Shown: piece by piece, positions 1 through 9,775 of the stretch
Numbering within the stretch: position 1 is the first letter of the stretch
Layout: each line of letters begins with the position of its first letter
Assembly (NCBI GenBank): GCA_949358305.1
Contig: OX442319.1
Coordinates: forward strand, 124,001-188,000
Source of the DNA: Strigamia acuminata
Taxonomy: Eukaryota; Arthropoda; Chilopoda; Geophilomorpha; Linotaeniidae
Reading direction: 5' to 3'
DNA: 64,000 bases
The notes under the pieces: generated by a model
Seen by the model: only the letters and a program-made list of their open reading frames with translations
Told to the model about the DNA's origin: nothing
The model's database searches: none
Program-made: the position numbers and the translations under genes

Positions 1-1323
1 TGGAAAAATTTATTTTAACGCTTCCAACGCGCCAGTAAATCGCGCGTGCACACGCATGGATTTTTCGTCATAGTTGGATGCGCGCAAACCTCACGTAACT
101 TGCGCCAAAATTTGGCAATTTTTGACAAATTTCAGCAGATTTTTGCCAGTATTTGACAAATTTCCACTGATTTTTGACAATATTTGACCCAACAACTGCG
201 CCACGTTCCAGGCGCCGGTTTAGGCATTTTAGACCCGTTTTAGACCGTTTTAGATGGCGAAAACGTTCTCTCCATCATTTTCTACCCCTGGGTGAGGTTT
301 TCAGCGTTCATGATTGATGAAAAAGCTGTTTTCTAACTAGCTGTCCCATTGCTAGTTTTGGCGTCAGGTTTTAGCAAACTTCCGATCCGACTCTGTCGTC
401 TGCACGACCTCCAAGACTGTTTTAGGGTTAATTTGAGTCAAATAATTCATTCTGGGGGTTGTTTTGGGTTTTTTACAAGTGTGTTTTTGTAGTTTTTATT
501 GGTTTCAAACATTGTCAATTCTTTATACAAGTGTAACTTTCATTTCTCTGTATTTTGAGAACTTTGCATTGCAGCAAAGTTCATTTCTTGCCCCTTAATT
601 ATTGTGTAATTGTTGGTTTTGAAGCCCGTTTTTTAACAATAACTTTATTTGAAGTGCCTATTGTTTCAGGCACGTGCTTCCACGTGCCTTTTATTGTTGA
701 GCAATTTCTTGGGCAGTTGCGCTCCTGTTGCTAGCATTGCCGCGCGTTCTCCGCCCGCGTACTCGCGTTTCGCATCACACACATTCGGATTCGATGGCCT
801 ATCGCGGCGGCACATTGTGTGGCATAGCGCGGCAGGTTGCAATTGCTAATGCTACGGTCGACGGCGATTCGCATGCGCTATCCGCTGCATCAAACCCCAA
901 ATACCGATAAAAAATCGCAGAAAACACTAATCCCGACCCAAAAACCGCCAAAATTACCCTCAACACACGCCAACAACCTTCCACCACTTAAATTACACCG
1001 GAAAAAAACAATTTCAAACCGAAAAATCAACAAAAAAGGCCAAAAAAATATTGCAAACAAAGAGAAAAGATCAATTATCGAGGCAAATCCCCACCACAAA
1101 ACAACGCATCGCCGGTATACACTTAAGCGTACAGTGCACAACACTACTGTTTATTTTCAATGATCCAATAAATAAAATTTGAAACAAAGTTGAGTGGAAT
1201 TGTACGTTTCTTGTATATTAAAGTTTTTATTTTGTTTGTTTACACTTAATTTTTTTTTTCCATCATAGAATGGCGACTCGATACTTTTGTAGCTCGAATT
1301 CACTTCGTAAACGTGGTCGGTGT
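1..1323 (+). repeat. 1.69-kb repeat, copy A (parts 1 and 2)
   Basis: This non-coding block recurs three more times in the window: copy B at 15683-17470, copy C inverted at 55071-56630, and copy D at 60328-61213. Part 1 (1-843) starts with AT-rich units of the type 'ttgacaaatttc', then a stretch with repeated 'gttttaga', then a GC-rich part near 740-843. Part 2 (844-1323) is A-rich and ends near 'cgtaaacgtggtcggtgt'. The window edge cuts its left side. The short open frames inside are low-complexity and carry no recognisable domain, so I do not call a gene. The sequence after 1323 differs from copies B and D, so this is the right end of this copy. Confidence 0.85.
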
Positions 1324-2179
1324 GTAGGACACTCTCGAAATTAAATTGAACGCAGTGGAAATTATCGAATACCCGATGAAAGAATGTCCTATCCGCTTTA
1401 TAGAATATCGTCGGGCGGCGCGCGGTTTGGCTTTCCAACGTTGCGAGAGAATCGACGGAATTTACGTCGTCGTAACGTGCGCCGGTTGCGACGTGTATCG
1501 TACGAAAAATATAACGAAAATAATTATAAATATGTGTGTAAATGTACTCACATGTGACAATGTTGTATTGTCACATATTGTCCTGATGTGAAACAAATGT
1601 CTGTGTTTCGCAATCCAAGTTGTATTCAAATGCAGTTGAGTCTCAAATGTAATGTCCAAAACTGTCAGTTTTCCATGCCTAGAAAATAGGTGAAGTTGGT
1701 CCAATCTGGGCCTATTTTCATGAATGTATAATGAGGTTTCTGGCAGAAGGAAAACACACGTACACGGTTGAAAACTAACACAGAATGAATAACCTTTATT
1801 CAGGTGATGTCACAGAATTTATACACAGTACAAATCTTTTAACAAAATGAAATTAAGAATAAATAGAGAAGAAATCTCTCAACTTGATGATGTCATGCCT
1901 TTGACATCAACACCACAGACTGATACGTTACGAGAACGTTATCACATGGCGTGTGGCGTTCTCGTATCGCAAACAAGCGACAATACTTTGACAAAATACT
2001 GGAAATAAGCCGAAATACAATCAAATCCTACAATAAACGATCAACACACATCAATCCATTTACAAGGAAAAATGCACTTTATATATTTCGACTAAAAACA
2101 ACAAATTTCCGAATTTATACATTGTTATACATTTCAATAAACCAATATGGACGTGTAATAATTATCACTCTATATAACA
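1324..2179 (-). repeat. 3' LTR of copia element 1 (right edge at 2179, left edge uncertain)
   Basis: A minus-strand copia LTR should end just left of the polypurine tract at 2180-2188. Read on the minus strand, the sequence left of 2179 begins TGTTATATAG, a normal LTR start. The 5' partner LTR is missing, so the left edge cannot be set by comparison; it lies somewhere between 1324 and about 1740. An imperfect hairpin (arms around 'cgttacgagaacg' and 'gcgttctcgtatcg') sits at about 1926-1968. I see no gene in this stretch. Confidence 0.5.
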
Positions 2180-2188
2180 ATCACCTCC
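2180..2188 (-). other. Polypurine tract of copia element 1
   Basis: On the minus strand this reads AGGAGGTGAT immediately before the TGTTATATAG start of the LTR. Polypurine tracts prime plus-strand DNA synthesis and directly abut the 3' LTR, so the position supports the LTR edge at 2179. Confidence 0.55.
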
Positions 2189-2214
2189 TAAAATGTTACA
2201 CGTTATGTCCTAAT

Positions 2215-5200
2215 TTATACATCCAACATCTCTGCACACAAATCTTTTAACCGGTCCTGAGGCAGCCACTTTGTGAATAAGTCAGCTAGATTCCATTTTG
2301 ATGGAATTTTCTCAATTGAGAAATACTCTTTCTCGAACCAGTCTCTTAAGAAACAATAGCGTATTCGGATATGTTTTGTTTTGGAATTCTCAAGATCATT
2401 TTCTACAAATTGTATCGATGACAATGAATCCGAATACACTATTGGCATGTTGATATAGTCAAAAAGTACACAACTTTCGAATATGCTGGACAGCCAATAT
2501 CCTTCCTGGACGGCGTGAACTAACGCCAAATATTCCGCCTCCATAGTACTACACGCGACGGAACTTTGTTTCCGACAACCCCAACTAATGAGGGCATCGC
2601 CCATAAACAATGCAAACCCCCCAAAACTCTTGCAGTGATGGAGGTCCGTCGCCCAGGAAGCATCGGTGTAAATGCGCAAATCTGTATTTATACACTTTGA
2701 TAAATTAACACAATAATTTTTAGTATTCACAACGTATTGAGCAATTTGCACAAGAGCCTTGACGTGTTTCTGAGTGTAGCTTGTGTTAAATTGGGACATG
2801 TATATTGTGGAATATAAAATGTCCGGCCTTGTCCTGGACGCGAGGAACATCAAACTCCCGACCAGCGATCGATATGGAAAGTCTAAGTTTGGATCAACTT
2901 CTTTAACATTGTGATTAAACGTTGACCCGGCTGCAATGGGAACTCTCACTTTCGTATTTGGAGTCAAGTTGAATTTCATAGCCAACTTATCTATGAAATG
3001 CTTCTGGTGGAGGCATACCTTCCCATTCTCACGATAAAATTTCACACCTAGCAATTTTGTGATCCGACCCAAGTTCACAATGTTGAATTTTTGTTTAATG
3101 AGGTCAATTAGGGCGCTCTGGGTTTCCACATCTTTTGCAAACAAAATCATGTCGTCCACGTATATCAAGAGGACGGCATTGCGATCAAAAGTGTAAACGC
3201 AATTGCATCCAATCACTTTGGTGAAACCCAAATCCAGCAGACTGGTATTTAACTCCTCGAACCACATCCTGCCGGATTGGTGTAATCCGTACAATGATTT
3301 GTACAGGAGCCAAACATTGTCCGTTCCCGGTGTTTTGAATCCTTGCGGGATCTCCATATGTATGGGACAATCTAATTTGCCGTAAAGGTACGCGCATTTG
3401 ACGTCCAGATGGACGTCGACCCAGCCACGCAAGATCACCAGTAAACAGAAAAACAGTCGGATTAATGTGAAATTTACGACCGGCGAGAACACTTCGGTGT
3501 AGTCCACACCTTGCGTTTGTCTAAACCCTTGTGCGACTACCCTCGCACGATATCTCACAATATTGCCATCTTCGTCTGGTTTCAACTTGTATACCCATTT
3601 GTGACCCAAGACCTTGGCCTTCGGTCGCGGCACCTCCTCGTACACTTCTCTTTCTTGTAATGTTTCAATCTCCTCTTCCATCGCCTCTCTCCATTCTTTA
3701 GATTGAGGCGAGGAAGCTGCCTCCTCGTATGTTTTGGGCTGCGTGACAGCACAATACACGCTGATGGGAGGTGTCGTTGCAGTGAGAACCGTCTCCATTG
3801 GTTCCTCGTCGGACGATTGCTCGATTGTGTTGATGGGCTCCTTCACTGGGGTGAAATCGAATTTTAATGGATTGAAAAATATCCTATTTCCCCGGCAATA
3901 CGCTTCAACATCTTTCTTTGTTTTCAAAGGCCCTGTGCCATCTGGTGCGTAAAACAGCACATCAACTCTCCCAGCTGTAACACCTCCTTGCCTGGTCACT
4001 TGCTCCCTATCCCACCCATCTGCATCTGTGGTTCGGGTGGCAATTCGAGGTTTCTTTGCTTTTGCCCCACCTTGGACTGGCTGTGTGGGAATGGGCGCTT
4101 GGGCTATTGGTCCCACTTGTGGTGGAACCTGCGCATGGGGTGCTGAAGCTTTACGCATAACGGGGGGAGAACCCGGTGGTGTAGTGGGTGGCATCGGATC
4201 ATGGAATTCCTGTTGATACAACCCACTCTCATCCGAATCGTAACCATTTGTATCCAAATCTGGTTGTTGAACATTCATGTCCACAGCATTAAAGGACTTC
4301 CAGTCCCTGGACTCATCGATGACTAAATGTTTTGTTTCGACCACCTCATTTGTAATTGGATTCCAAACCCTATAACCCCTTGTAGTGAATGCATACCCAA
4401 CCAGTATGCCCTTCCATGCTCTTGAGTCGAGTTTGCTATCTCTTTTGGGTTTGGGAATATGTACGAAACATAACGAGCCAATTGCACGTAAATGCTTCAC
4501 TGCCATGCTGCTTTGTCTGAATTTAATGTAAGGAATTTGTCCCTTCGCAAATAAATGTGGATATCTGTTCTTTAAATAAATGTAGCTGACAGCCAATTCT
4601 GCCCACAAAATCCACGGCAAATTTGTATCCTCAATTATTGCGCGCACATTGTTTAATATTGAGCGGTTTAATCGCTCTGCAACGCCGTTCATTTGGGCTG
4701 AGTACGGATTGGTCCTTTGGGCACCAATGCCCTTCTGTTCGAGAAAAGAATCAAAATCCCTACTGCAGAACTCTCCACCCCGATCCGTTCTAATTTCATG
4801 AACTTTCCTATTTGAACGACGCTCAACGCGCGCCAAGAATGTTTTAAAAATCGGAAAGGCCTCATCTTTTGTTTTCATAGGATAAACCCACGAAAAACGC
4901 GTTGCATCATCAACAATGCACAACAGATAACGTGCACCACCCAGTGATGTTGTGGGGTTGGGCCCCCACACGTCTATATGCAACAATTCAAGCGGTTCCC
5001 CACGCTCGCGATCATCTCTAACTTTGTAATTAGCACGGGTTGATTTTGCAATTCTGCATGAATCGCACGCAAAATTGTTTAGATTTCCTGTGAAATCTAA
5101 TCCCGTGGTCTCCTCACTTTTCAACAACGTGGCTAGCCCCTGAACATGCATGTGGGCAAAACGCTTATGCCACGTGTCGACAGAAACTGCAAAACTTTGC

Positions 5201-6198
5201 ACAACAGGTGCAGGTTGTTGGGAAACAATTTCATAACTAGGACTCTTGCTCTGCAATTGCTCAATTCGTTTTACAACATTTTGTTCAATCAATGGTAAAA
5301 CTTGGGTAACATTTTGTGAAATTGAATTAACAATGGTATTTGACACATTTTGATTCATTTGAACCTGGCCTTGGACACGATACAATCCATCTGTCTGCCT
5401 GTTCGCTAACAATAAACACTCTTTGTTGTTTTGTAAATACACTTTTAACACACCATTGTAAATGTGTTGATTGAACCCTGCTTCATCAATTTTAGCACTC
5501 GAAATTAAATTGCGTTTGAAACCCTCGACAAAATACACATTTATTAAGTCCACATGGTTGTGGATTCCATTCGCAAATGTGCTGATGTTTACAGCACCAC
5601 AGCCAGTAATACTAGCTGTGCCCTGGCCCAATTGTAATTTGGTTGGAGGTAATGACTTGAAAGTCTGAAAATATTCCAATTTTCCACATACATGGTCTGA
5701 TGCGCCGGAATCCACAAACCATGCGTCCTCATCACAGATTTTTTCAATGGATTTAGATACACTTTCTCCCAAAAATGATGCATAAAAGGCTCCACGTAAT
5801 CCTTTGCCTCGTTGGGGCTGTCCGCGCCCTTTGCCACGTCCACGAGTGTTGTCCTGTTGTTTTGTATTTGGCATTTGACAATTCCGTGCAATATGTCCCT
5901 TTTCGTGGCAATTGTAACAAAGAATATTTGAAAAATTGTTCTTACCGCCTTTGTTGTCTTGTTTCCTCGATCCTGATTGATTGTTGGAAGCACTGACACT
6001 GAGAGCACTGGATTCCGTTGTTGGTGCACTCGTTCCTGTTGTGTATCGACGACGTGCACTCTCGGCAAGCAATGCTGCGGAAACTTTGTCAAACGTGAAG
6101 TCTCCGTCACTGTTGAAAGTATGGATTGATGAACAAATTCCAGGCCAAAAGTGAGTAAAAGAACAAGATTTAATCATCTCATGCAAGCATGAGAACAA
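2215..6198 (-). CDS. Copia element 1 gag-pol polyprotein, 5'-truncated
   Basis: Ty1/copia polyprotein, 1327 codons. Visible in order: CCHC zinc knuckle CYNCHEKGHIARNC (about residue 94); aspartic protease WFVDSGASDH (about 161); GAG-pre-integrase region (about 342-398, start WHKRFAH); integrase with D in HIDVWG, D in RTDRGGEF and E in AERLNRS (about 409, 471, 509); reverse transcriptase with YVDDMILF; and a copia RNase H with YTDASWATD and TKHIRIRYCFL. The copia order (integrase before RT) is clear. The gag N-terminus is absent: the first 29 or so codons come from the 111-bp repeat at 6111-6221, read by chance in frame, so the true element sequence is 2215-6110. Enzymatic motifs look intact, but without gag and the 5' LTR the copy should not move by itself. 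Confidence 0.85.
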   Translation of the reverse strand: MFSCLHEMIKSCSFTHFWPGICSSIHTFNSDGDFTFDKVSAALLAESARRRYTTGTSAPTTESSALSVSASNNQSGSRKQDNKGGKNNFSNILCYNCHEKGHIARNCQMPNTKQQDNTRGRGKGRGQPQRGKGLRGAFYASFLGESVSKSIEKICDEDAWFVDSGASDHVCGKLEYFQTFKSLPPTKLQLGQGTASITGCGAVNISTFANGIHNHVDLINVYFVEGFKRNLISSAKIDEAGFNQHIYNGVLKVYLQNNKECLLLANRQTDGLYRVQGQVQMNQNVSNTIVNSISQNVTQVLPLIEQNVVKRIEQLQSKSPSYEIVSQQPAPVVQSFAVSVDTWHKRFAHMHVQGLATLLKSEETTGLDFTGNLNNFACDSCRIAKSTRANYKVRDDRERGEPLELLHIDVWGPNPTTSLGGARYLLCIVDDATRFSWVYPMKTKDEAFPIFKTFLARVERRSNRKVHEIRTDRGGEFCSRDFDSFLEQKGIGAQRTNPYSAQMNGVAERLNRSILNNVRAIIEDTNLPWILWAELAVSYIYLKNRYPHLFAKGQIPYIKFRQSSMAVKHLRAIGSLCFVHIPKPKRDSKLDSRAWKGILVGYAFTTRGYRVWNPITNEVVETKHLVIDESRDWKSFNAVDMNVQQPDLDTNGYDSDESGLYQQEFHDPMPPTTPPGSPPVMRKASAPHAQVPPQVGPIAQAPIPTQPVQGGAKAKKPRIATRTTDADGWDREQVTRQGGVTAGRVDVLFYAPDGTGPLKTKKDVEAYCRGNRIFFNPLKFDFTPVKEPINTIEQSSDEEPMETVLTATTPPISVYCAVTQPKTYEEAASSPQSKEWREAMEEEIETLQEREVYEEVPRPKAKVLGHKWVYKLKPDEDGNIVRYRARVVAQGFRQTQGVDYTEVFSPVVNFTLIRLFFCLLVILRGWVDVHLDVKCAYLYGKLDCPIHMEIPQGFKTPGTDNVWLLYKSLYGLHQSGRMWFEELNTSLLDLGFTKVIGCNCVYTFDRNAVLLIYVDDMILFAKDVETQSALIDLIKQKFNIVNLGRITKLLGVKFYRENGKVCLHQKHFIDKLAMKFNLTPNTKVRVPIAAGSTFNHNVKEVDPNLDFPYRSLVGSLMFLASRTRPDILYSTIYMSQFNTSYTQKHVKALVQIAQYVVNTKNYCVNLSKCINTDLRIYTDASWATDLHHCKSFGGFALFMGDALISWGCRKQSSVACSTMEAEYLALVHAVQEGYWLSSIFESCVLFDYINMPIVYSDSLSSIQFVENDLENSKTKHIRIRYCFLRDWFEKEYFSIEKIPSKWNLADLFTKWLPQDRLKDLCAEMLDV

Positions 6199-6221
6199 GT
6201 AAAAACAACAGTTGCTAAGCA
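6111..6221 (-). repeat. 111-bp LTR-like repeat, left copy
   Basis: A 111-bp sequence identical over its length to 15572-15682. On the minus strand it starts TGCTTAGCAAC and ends TTTCAACA, so it has the TG...CA ends of an LTR. The right-hand copy is followed by a tRNA primer site, as a 5' LTR would be. This left copy interrupts the gag region of copia element 1, but no good polypurine tract lies beside it and its outer flank (gtcac) does not match the outer flank of the other copy (cgttc). Confidence 0.6.
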
Positions 6222-6296
6222 GTTAAAAAACAACTCCAACTACGGTAATCCAATTGATACATCAATGTTTACATGATAATAAACTATAAAATCATC
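6222..6296. other. Short unassigned junction sequence
   Basis: Seventy-five AT-rich bases lie between the 111-bp repeat and the start of homology with the second copia 2 copy. They supply the last codons and the stop of the truncated frame at 6240. I recognise nothing in them. Confidence 0.6.
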
Positions 6297-9200
6297 CTCA
6301 CGGAAGAGTGAAAGCTCTTCCTCCATGGCTTTCTGCCAATGGACACGGTCGGGACTTGCAATAGCTTCCTTATAGGTGCGAGGAACCTGGGCAAATAAGG
6401 AGTGCGCGTACCGTGGTGTAGCAGAATAGCAATCCCCTAATGCTTCATCTTCTGAAGCCGTAGGACTAGGAAGAGGAAAAGCAGTTGGATCTGCAGGAGG
6501 GGGATCAACCGTGCAAACAGGCACGTTCCGGGTGCAAAAGTCAAAATTATCCCGGTCATATGCTAATCGATGATCTGCGCAATATTGCGCAACGTCAACA
6601 TGACTCCGTAATCTGGTATGATCCGGGGGATAAAAATACACATCAGTGTTTCCCATAGTCGCACCAGACTGCCGAATCACCTCGGAGCGAGTCCACTTGC
6701 CCCCCACAGCCGAAGTAGAAGGCTGAGGCTGATTTAGTGGCGAGGCAATAGTAGGTGGTGTAGGCAACGGATGCGCTTGCGCCGAAGGTCGAGTAACCAC
6801 AGGCGGTGGAGGAGGAGGATAAGAAGGTGGAGGAGGATAAGAAAGCGGAGGAAGATTGGGGGGACGTTGAGGAGGAGGTGGAGGAAGAGGTGGATCGGAA
6901 TCGAAATCCGAATCTAATGTCACCGATATAGCTCCCTCATCAGTTACCTCAGTACCCTCATAAAAACGAGGATGTCCCCACATGCAGTTTTCATCAAAAC
7001 GAACATGCTTTGACTCAAACACTGCACGGCGCTTCGGGCACCACACGCGATAACCTCGCGTGCGCAAAGCATAGCCAACAACTACACCCGTCCAGGCTCG
7101 AGACTCGAATTTTGAACCACGGACATGTTGTGGTATGTGCACAAAACACCTTGACCCAATCACTTTTAAGTGCTTGAGTGGAACAGCCTTATTGTACCAC
7201 AGACAATAGGGGATAAGGTTGTTCAGAGATTTATGTGGAAAGCGATTCTTGAGATAAATCATTGAAACCGCGAGCTCAGCCCACAATTCTCGAGGCAAAG
7301 ACGTCATCAAAAACAAGGAACGCACGCCTTCAAATAAGGTGCGGTTAAGGCGTTCCGCGACGCCATTCTGCTCAGGTGTATAAACATTCGTGCGCTGTGG
7401 CTTGATGCCACGCTGGAGCAAGAAATTTTCGAAATTTTTAGAGCAAAATTCCATCCCGTTATCGGTTCTGACTGCTTTAATGCAGCCAGCCCCCCATAAT
7501 GTTTCCATCCGAGCATGGAAAAGCTTAAAAACTTCAAAAACTTCCCCCTTCGTTTTCATAGGGACAACAAAGGAATAGCGAGAAAAGTCATCCACGATCG
7601 TTAATAAATAACGAGCGCCACCCACGGAAGTAGTTGGGGAATTTTCCCAAACGTCCATATGGATTAAATCCAAAGGCTTCTTACTGGAAATTCTATTCTT
7701 TGCACTCGGAAACGAGGCTCGGGCGGATTTAGAACGAGCACACACGGCACATGCCGGAAATGCGGAAGTCGAAATATCGATTCCGGAAGCATTCGGAGAT
7801 TTCGCTAAAAAGTGTAAACCTTCGGTATTAAAATGCCCAAATCTCCGGTGCCAAAGCTCTAAATCGGATAACTTCCCCTTCGGGGGTTTACAAGGAGGGG
7901 ATAAAGCAGGTCCCTCGGCAAAAGTGACATGCCGAGCAGGCTTTATAGTCTGCGCAGAGAGGACCGGCTTGACCACTGAGGTGGCCGTAAGCGCAGGAAG
8001 CGGCGCAGATGTAGAATCTGCGGGCAAGACATGCTGAAGGGAATATAAATCATCCTTCAGTTTGGCATGCAAAAGAAATTGTTTGGCTTTGTCGGACGGA
8101 TCAAAAATGGTCATTAAACCATTTGAAGCCACAAAATGTAGTCCGGCGCGATCAATTTTTGACAAACTGACTAAATTACGCGAAAAAGCGGGGGCATGAA
8201 GAACATTATGCATTGTGACGGGAAATTCTCCTTTCGCGCCACCACGACCAATCCGCAAAACCACGTCACCTATACCATCAACTCGTGAACGGCCTTCACC
8301 CAAAATGATGAAATAATTCGAAACGGGCTTGTACGTCGAAAAAGAATCACGACGGCAACACACGTGGTCAGATGAACCCGAATCAATTAGCCATTCCAAA
8401 GACGAAGTCGATGCGACGTTGGATTCTGACCGTGCAAAGAAACCTAAACCGGACCTTGCACTTGAAACACTTTGAGCACTCGGGGCAGGTGGTGTTGCAT
8501 TACCGCGTCCACTTTTGCGGTTCCGAGACGAAGATCGGCGACCACGATTGGTAGACGAGTTGGAAGAGGCAACGCCCTGGACTCGAGGTTTGGGGCACTT
8601 GTTCGCATAGTGTCCCATTTCCTTGCAATTAAAGCACTGAATTTGTGACAAGGGCTTGAAAACTCTCGTCGGTGCACTCGAAGACAAACTCGCTGACTGT
8701 AAACTAGTCGATGACCCCGAATCTGCATTCTTCATCTTCAAACGATTAAATTCGGAGAGAAGATGGTCGGAGACTCCCTTTAATGTGAAATCCGCTTTGG
8801 ACCAATGGTAAATCGTTTGCACGGTCACCTCGTACGAATCTGGTAACAAATCCAAAAGTTGATAAGCGACATCCGAATCCGAAAATGTGACTTCCAAGTC
8901 CTTCAAAACGGCACGGGCTTTGGTGACACGGCTAATGAAAACTGACATGTCTTCATTCGGAAGTAAACGCATCATCAGGAAATCTCGGCGGAGTTTAGCA
9001 ATTCGGGCAAGAGAAGTCGGCTGAAATGTCGCTTTCAAGGCTACCCAGGCGTCACGTGCGGAGTCCGCAGCAAGAACAATGTCCTGATATTGGGACTCGA
9101 CAAACAAGCCAAGCAAGGCTTTTGCACGCTTTGAACGGTCGTCGTGAAGCTGTTTTCGAGGCTGATCCCAGGCTTCGTCTTTGACCGGAGGATTCTCTGA

Positions 9201-9320
9201 GATGAAATCATCTACTCTTTTTTCCAAGAGCAAAAATTGGATATTTCGGGACCAAGATTCGTAGTTATCGGAGTTCAGTCGTGGAATTGAAAATTGGTGA
9301 GATTTGCCGGAATCCGCCAT
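6240..9320 (-). pseudogene. Copia element 2, left copy: gag-protease-integrase only
   Basis: A 1026-codon frame that is almost identical to the first two thirds of the intact ORF at 9776-14257. It carries the gag domain, CCHC knuckle CFNCKEMGHYANKC (about residue 231), protease LIDSGSSDHVCC (about 311), GAG-pre-integrase and integrase (MDVWEN, RTDNGMEF, AERLNRTL), then the proline-rich linker. Homology stops at 6297, in the connector just before RT; the last 19 or so residues are read from unrelated DNA. RT and RNase H are therefore deleted. One visible difference from the intact copy is in the integrase first-Asp motif (DVWEN against DVWGN). It could supply gag or protease but not replicate alone. 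Confidence 0.88.
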
Positions 9321-9645
9321 GACGATATAAGTGAGCGGTTCTGCGAAAAGTTTGGTCGAGGTGACAGGAGAACGCGCGGTATCGTTGTTCGAGGCGGAAA
9401 ACCAGAATTGGGCTATTCAGGTTGCTAGCCAACCCAACTAAACAGTGGCCGTTTAGGAGTTGTCGGGAAATAATGGCCCTATGGCCCCCGGATACTCCAC
9501 TGTCGGGCACGGCAAATTAATACAACGGTCAAAGTGCAATGACCGAGGCAAAGATTTGTATCTGTTAGGGCAATTAAATCCACTAACAAATACAAATCCA
9601 GGATCCTACACCAGGTCCCTACCAAAAACCTTAATCTTATACAAA
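6297..9645 (-). mobile_element. Copia element 2, left copy (partial element)
   Basis: This block aligns with 11234-14582 at a constant offset of 4937 bases, so 3349 bp were duplicated with no insertion or deletion and only scattered substitutions. It holds the truncated ORF and about 325 bp of 5' leader. Its right end joins directly to 63 bp of the U3 start of the next copy's 3' LTR (9646-9708). The two copies therefore stand head to tail, as expected from a tandem LTR-body-LTR-body array that later lost DNA between leader and LTR. Confidence 0.85.
9442..9503 (-). ncRNA. Copia leader stem-loop (element 2, left copy)
   Basis: Arms ACAGTGG (9497-9503) and CCACTGT (9442-9448) pair perfectly in the transcript sense. 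The loop carries AGTATCC...CCATAGG, the weaker relative of the TCCCGCG core seen in elements 3, 4 and 5. It lies between the conserved leader box at 9611-9633 and the gag start at 9320. Confidence 0.45.
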
Positions 9646-9708
9646 TCAAACATGTGTAACATCAATAATCAATTGCATATCACAAATCTCGGAGAACAAA
9701 AGCCAACA
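9646..9708 (-). repeat. Remnant of 3' LTR of copia element 2, right copy
   Basis: Only the first 63 bp of the LTR remain. On the minus strand it starts TGTTGGCTTTTG directly after a polypurine tract at 9709-9721, then breaks into the leader of the left copy at 9645/9646. Confidence 0.6.
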
Positions 9709-9721
9709 GAGCCCCCCATTC
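9709..9721 (-). other. Polypurine tract of copia element 2, right copy
   Basis: Minus-strand reading GAATGGGGGGCTC immediately before the TGTTGG start of the LTR remnant, and 55 bp downstream of the gag-pol stop at 9776. Confidence 0.65.
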
Positions 9722-9775
9722 TCCGAGACATGACTCAATCATATAACAAGATATAACAAAAGTAAATGCGAAAAC

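Noticed and set aside
837-1163. Lysine/asparagine-rich ORF repeated in copies A-D
   Set aside because: Low-complexity A-rich part 2 of a dispersed repeat; both strands are open and nothing resembles a protein family.
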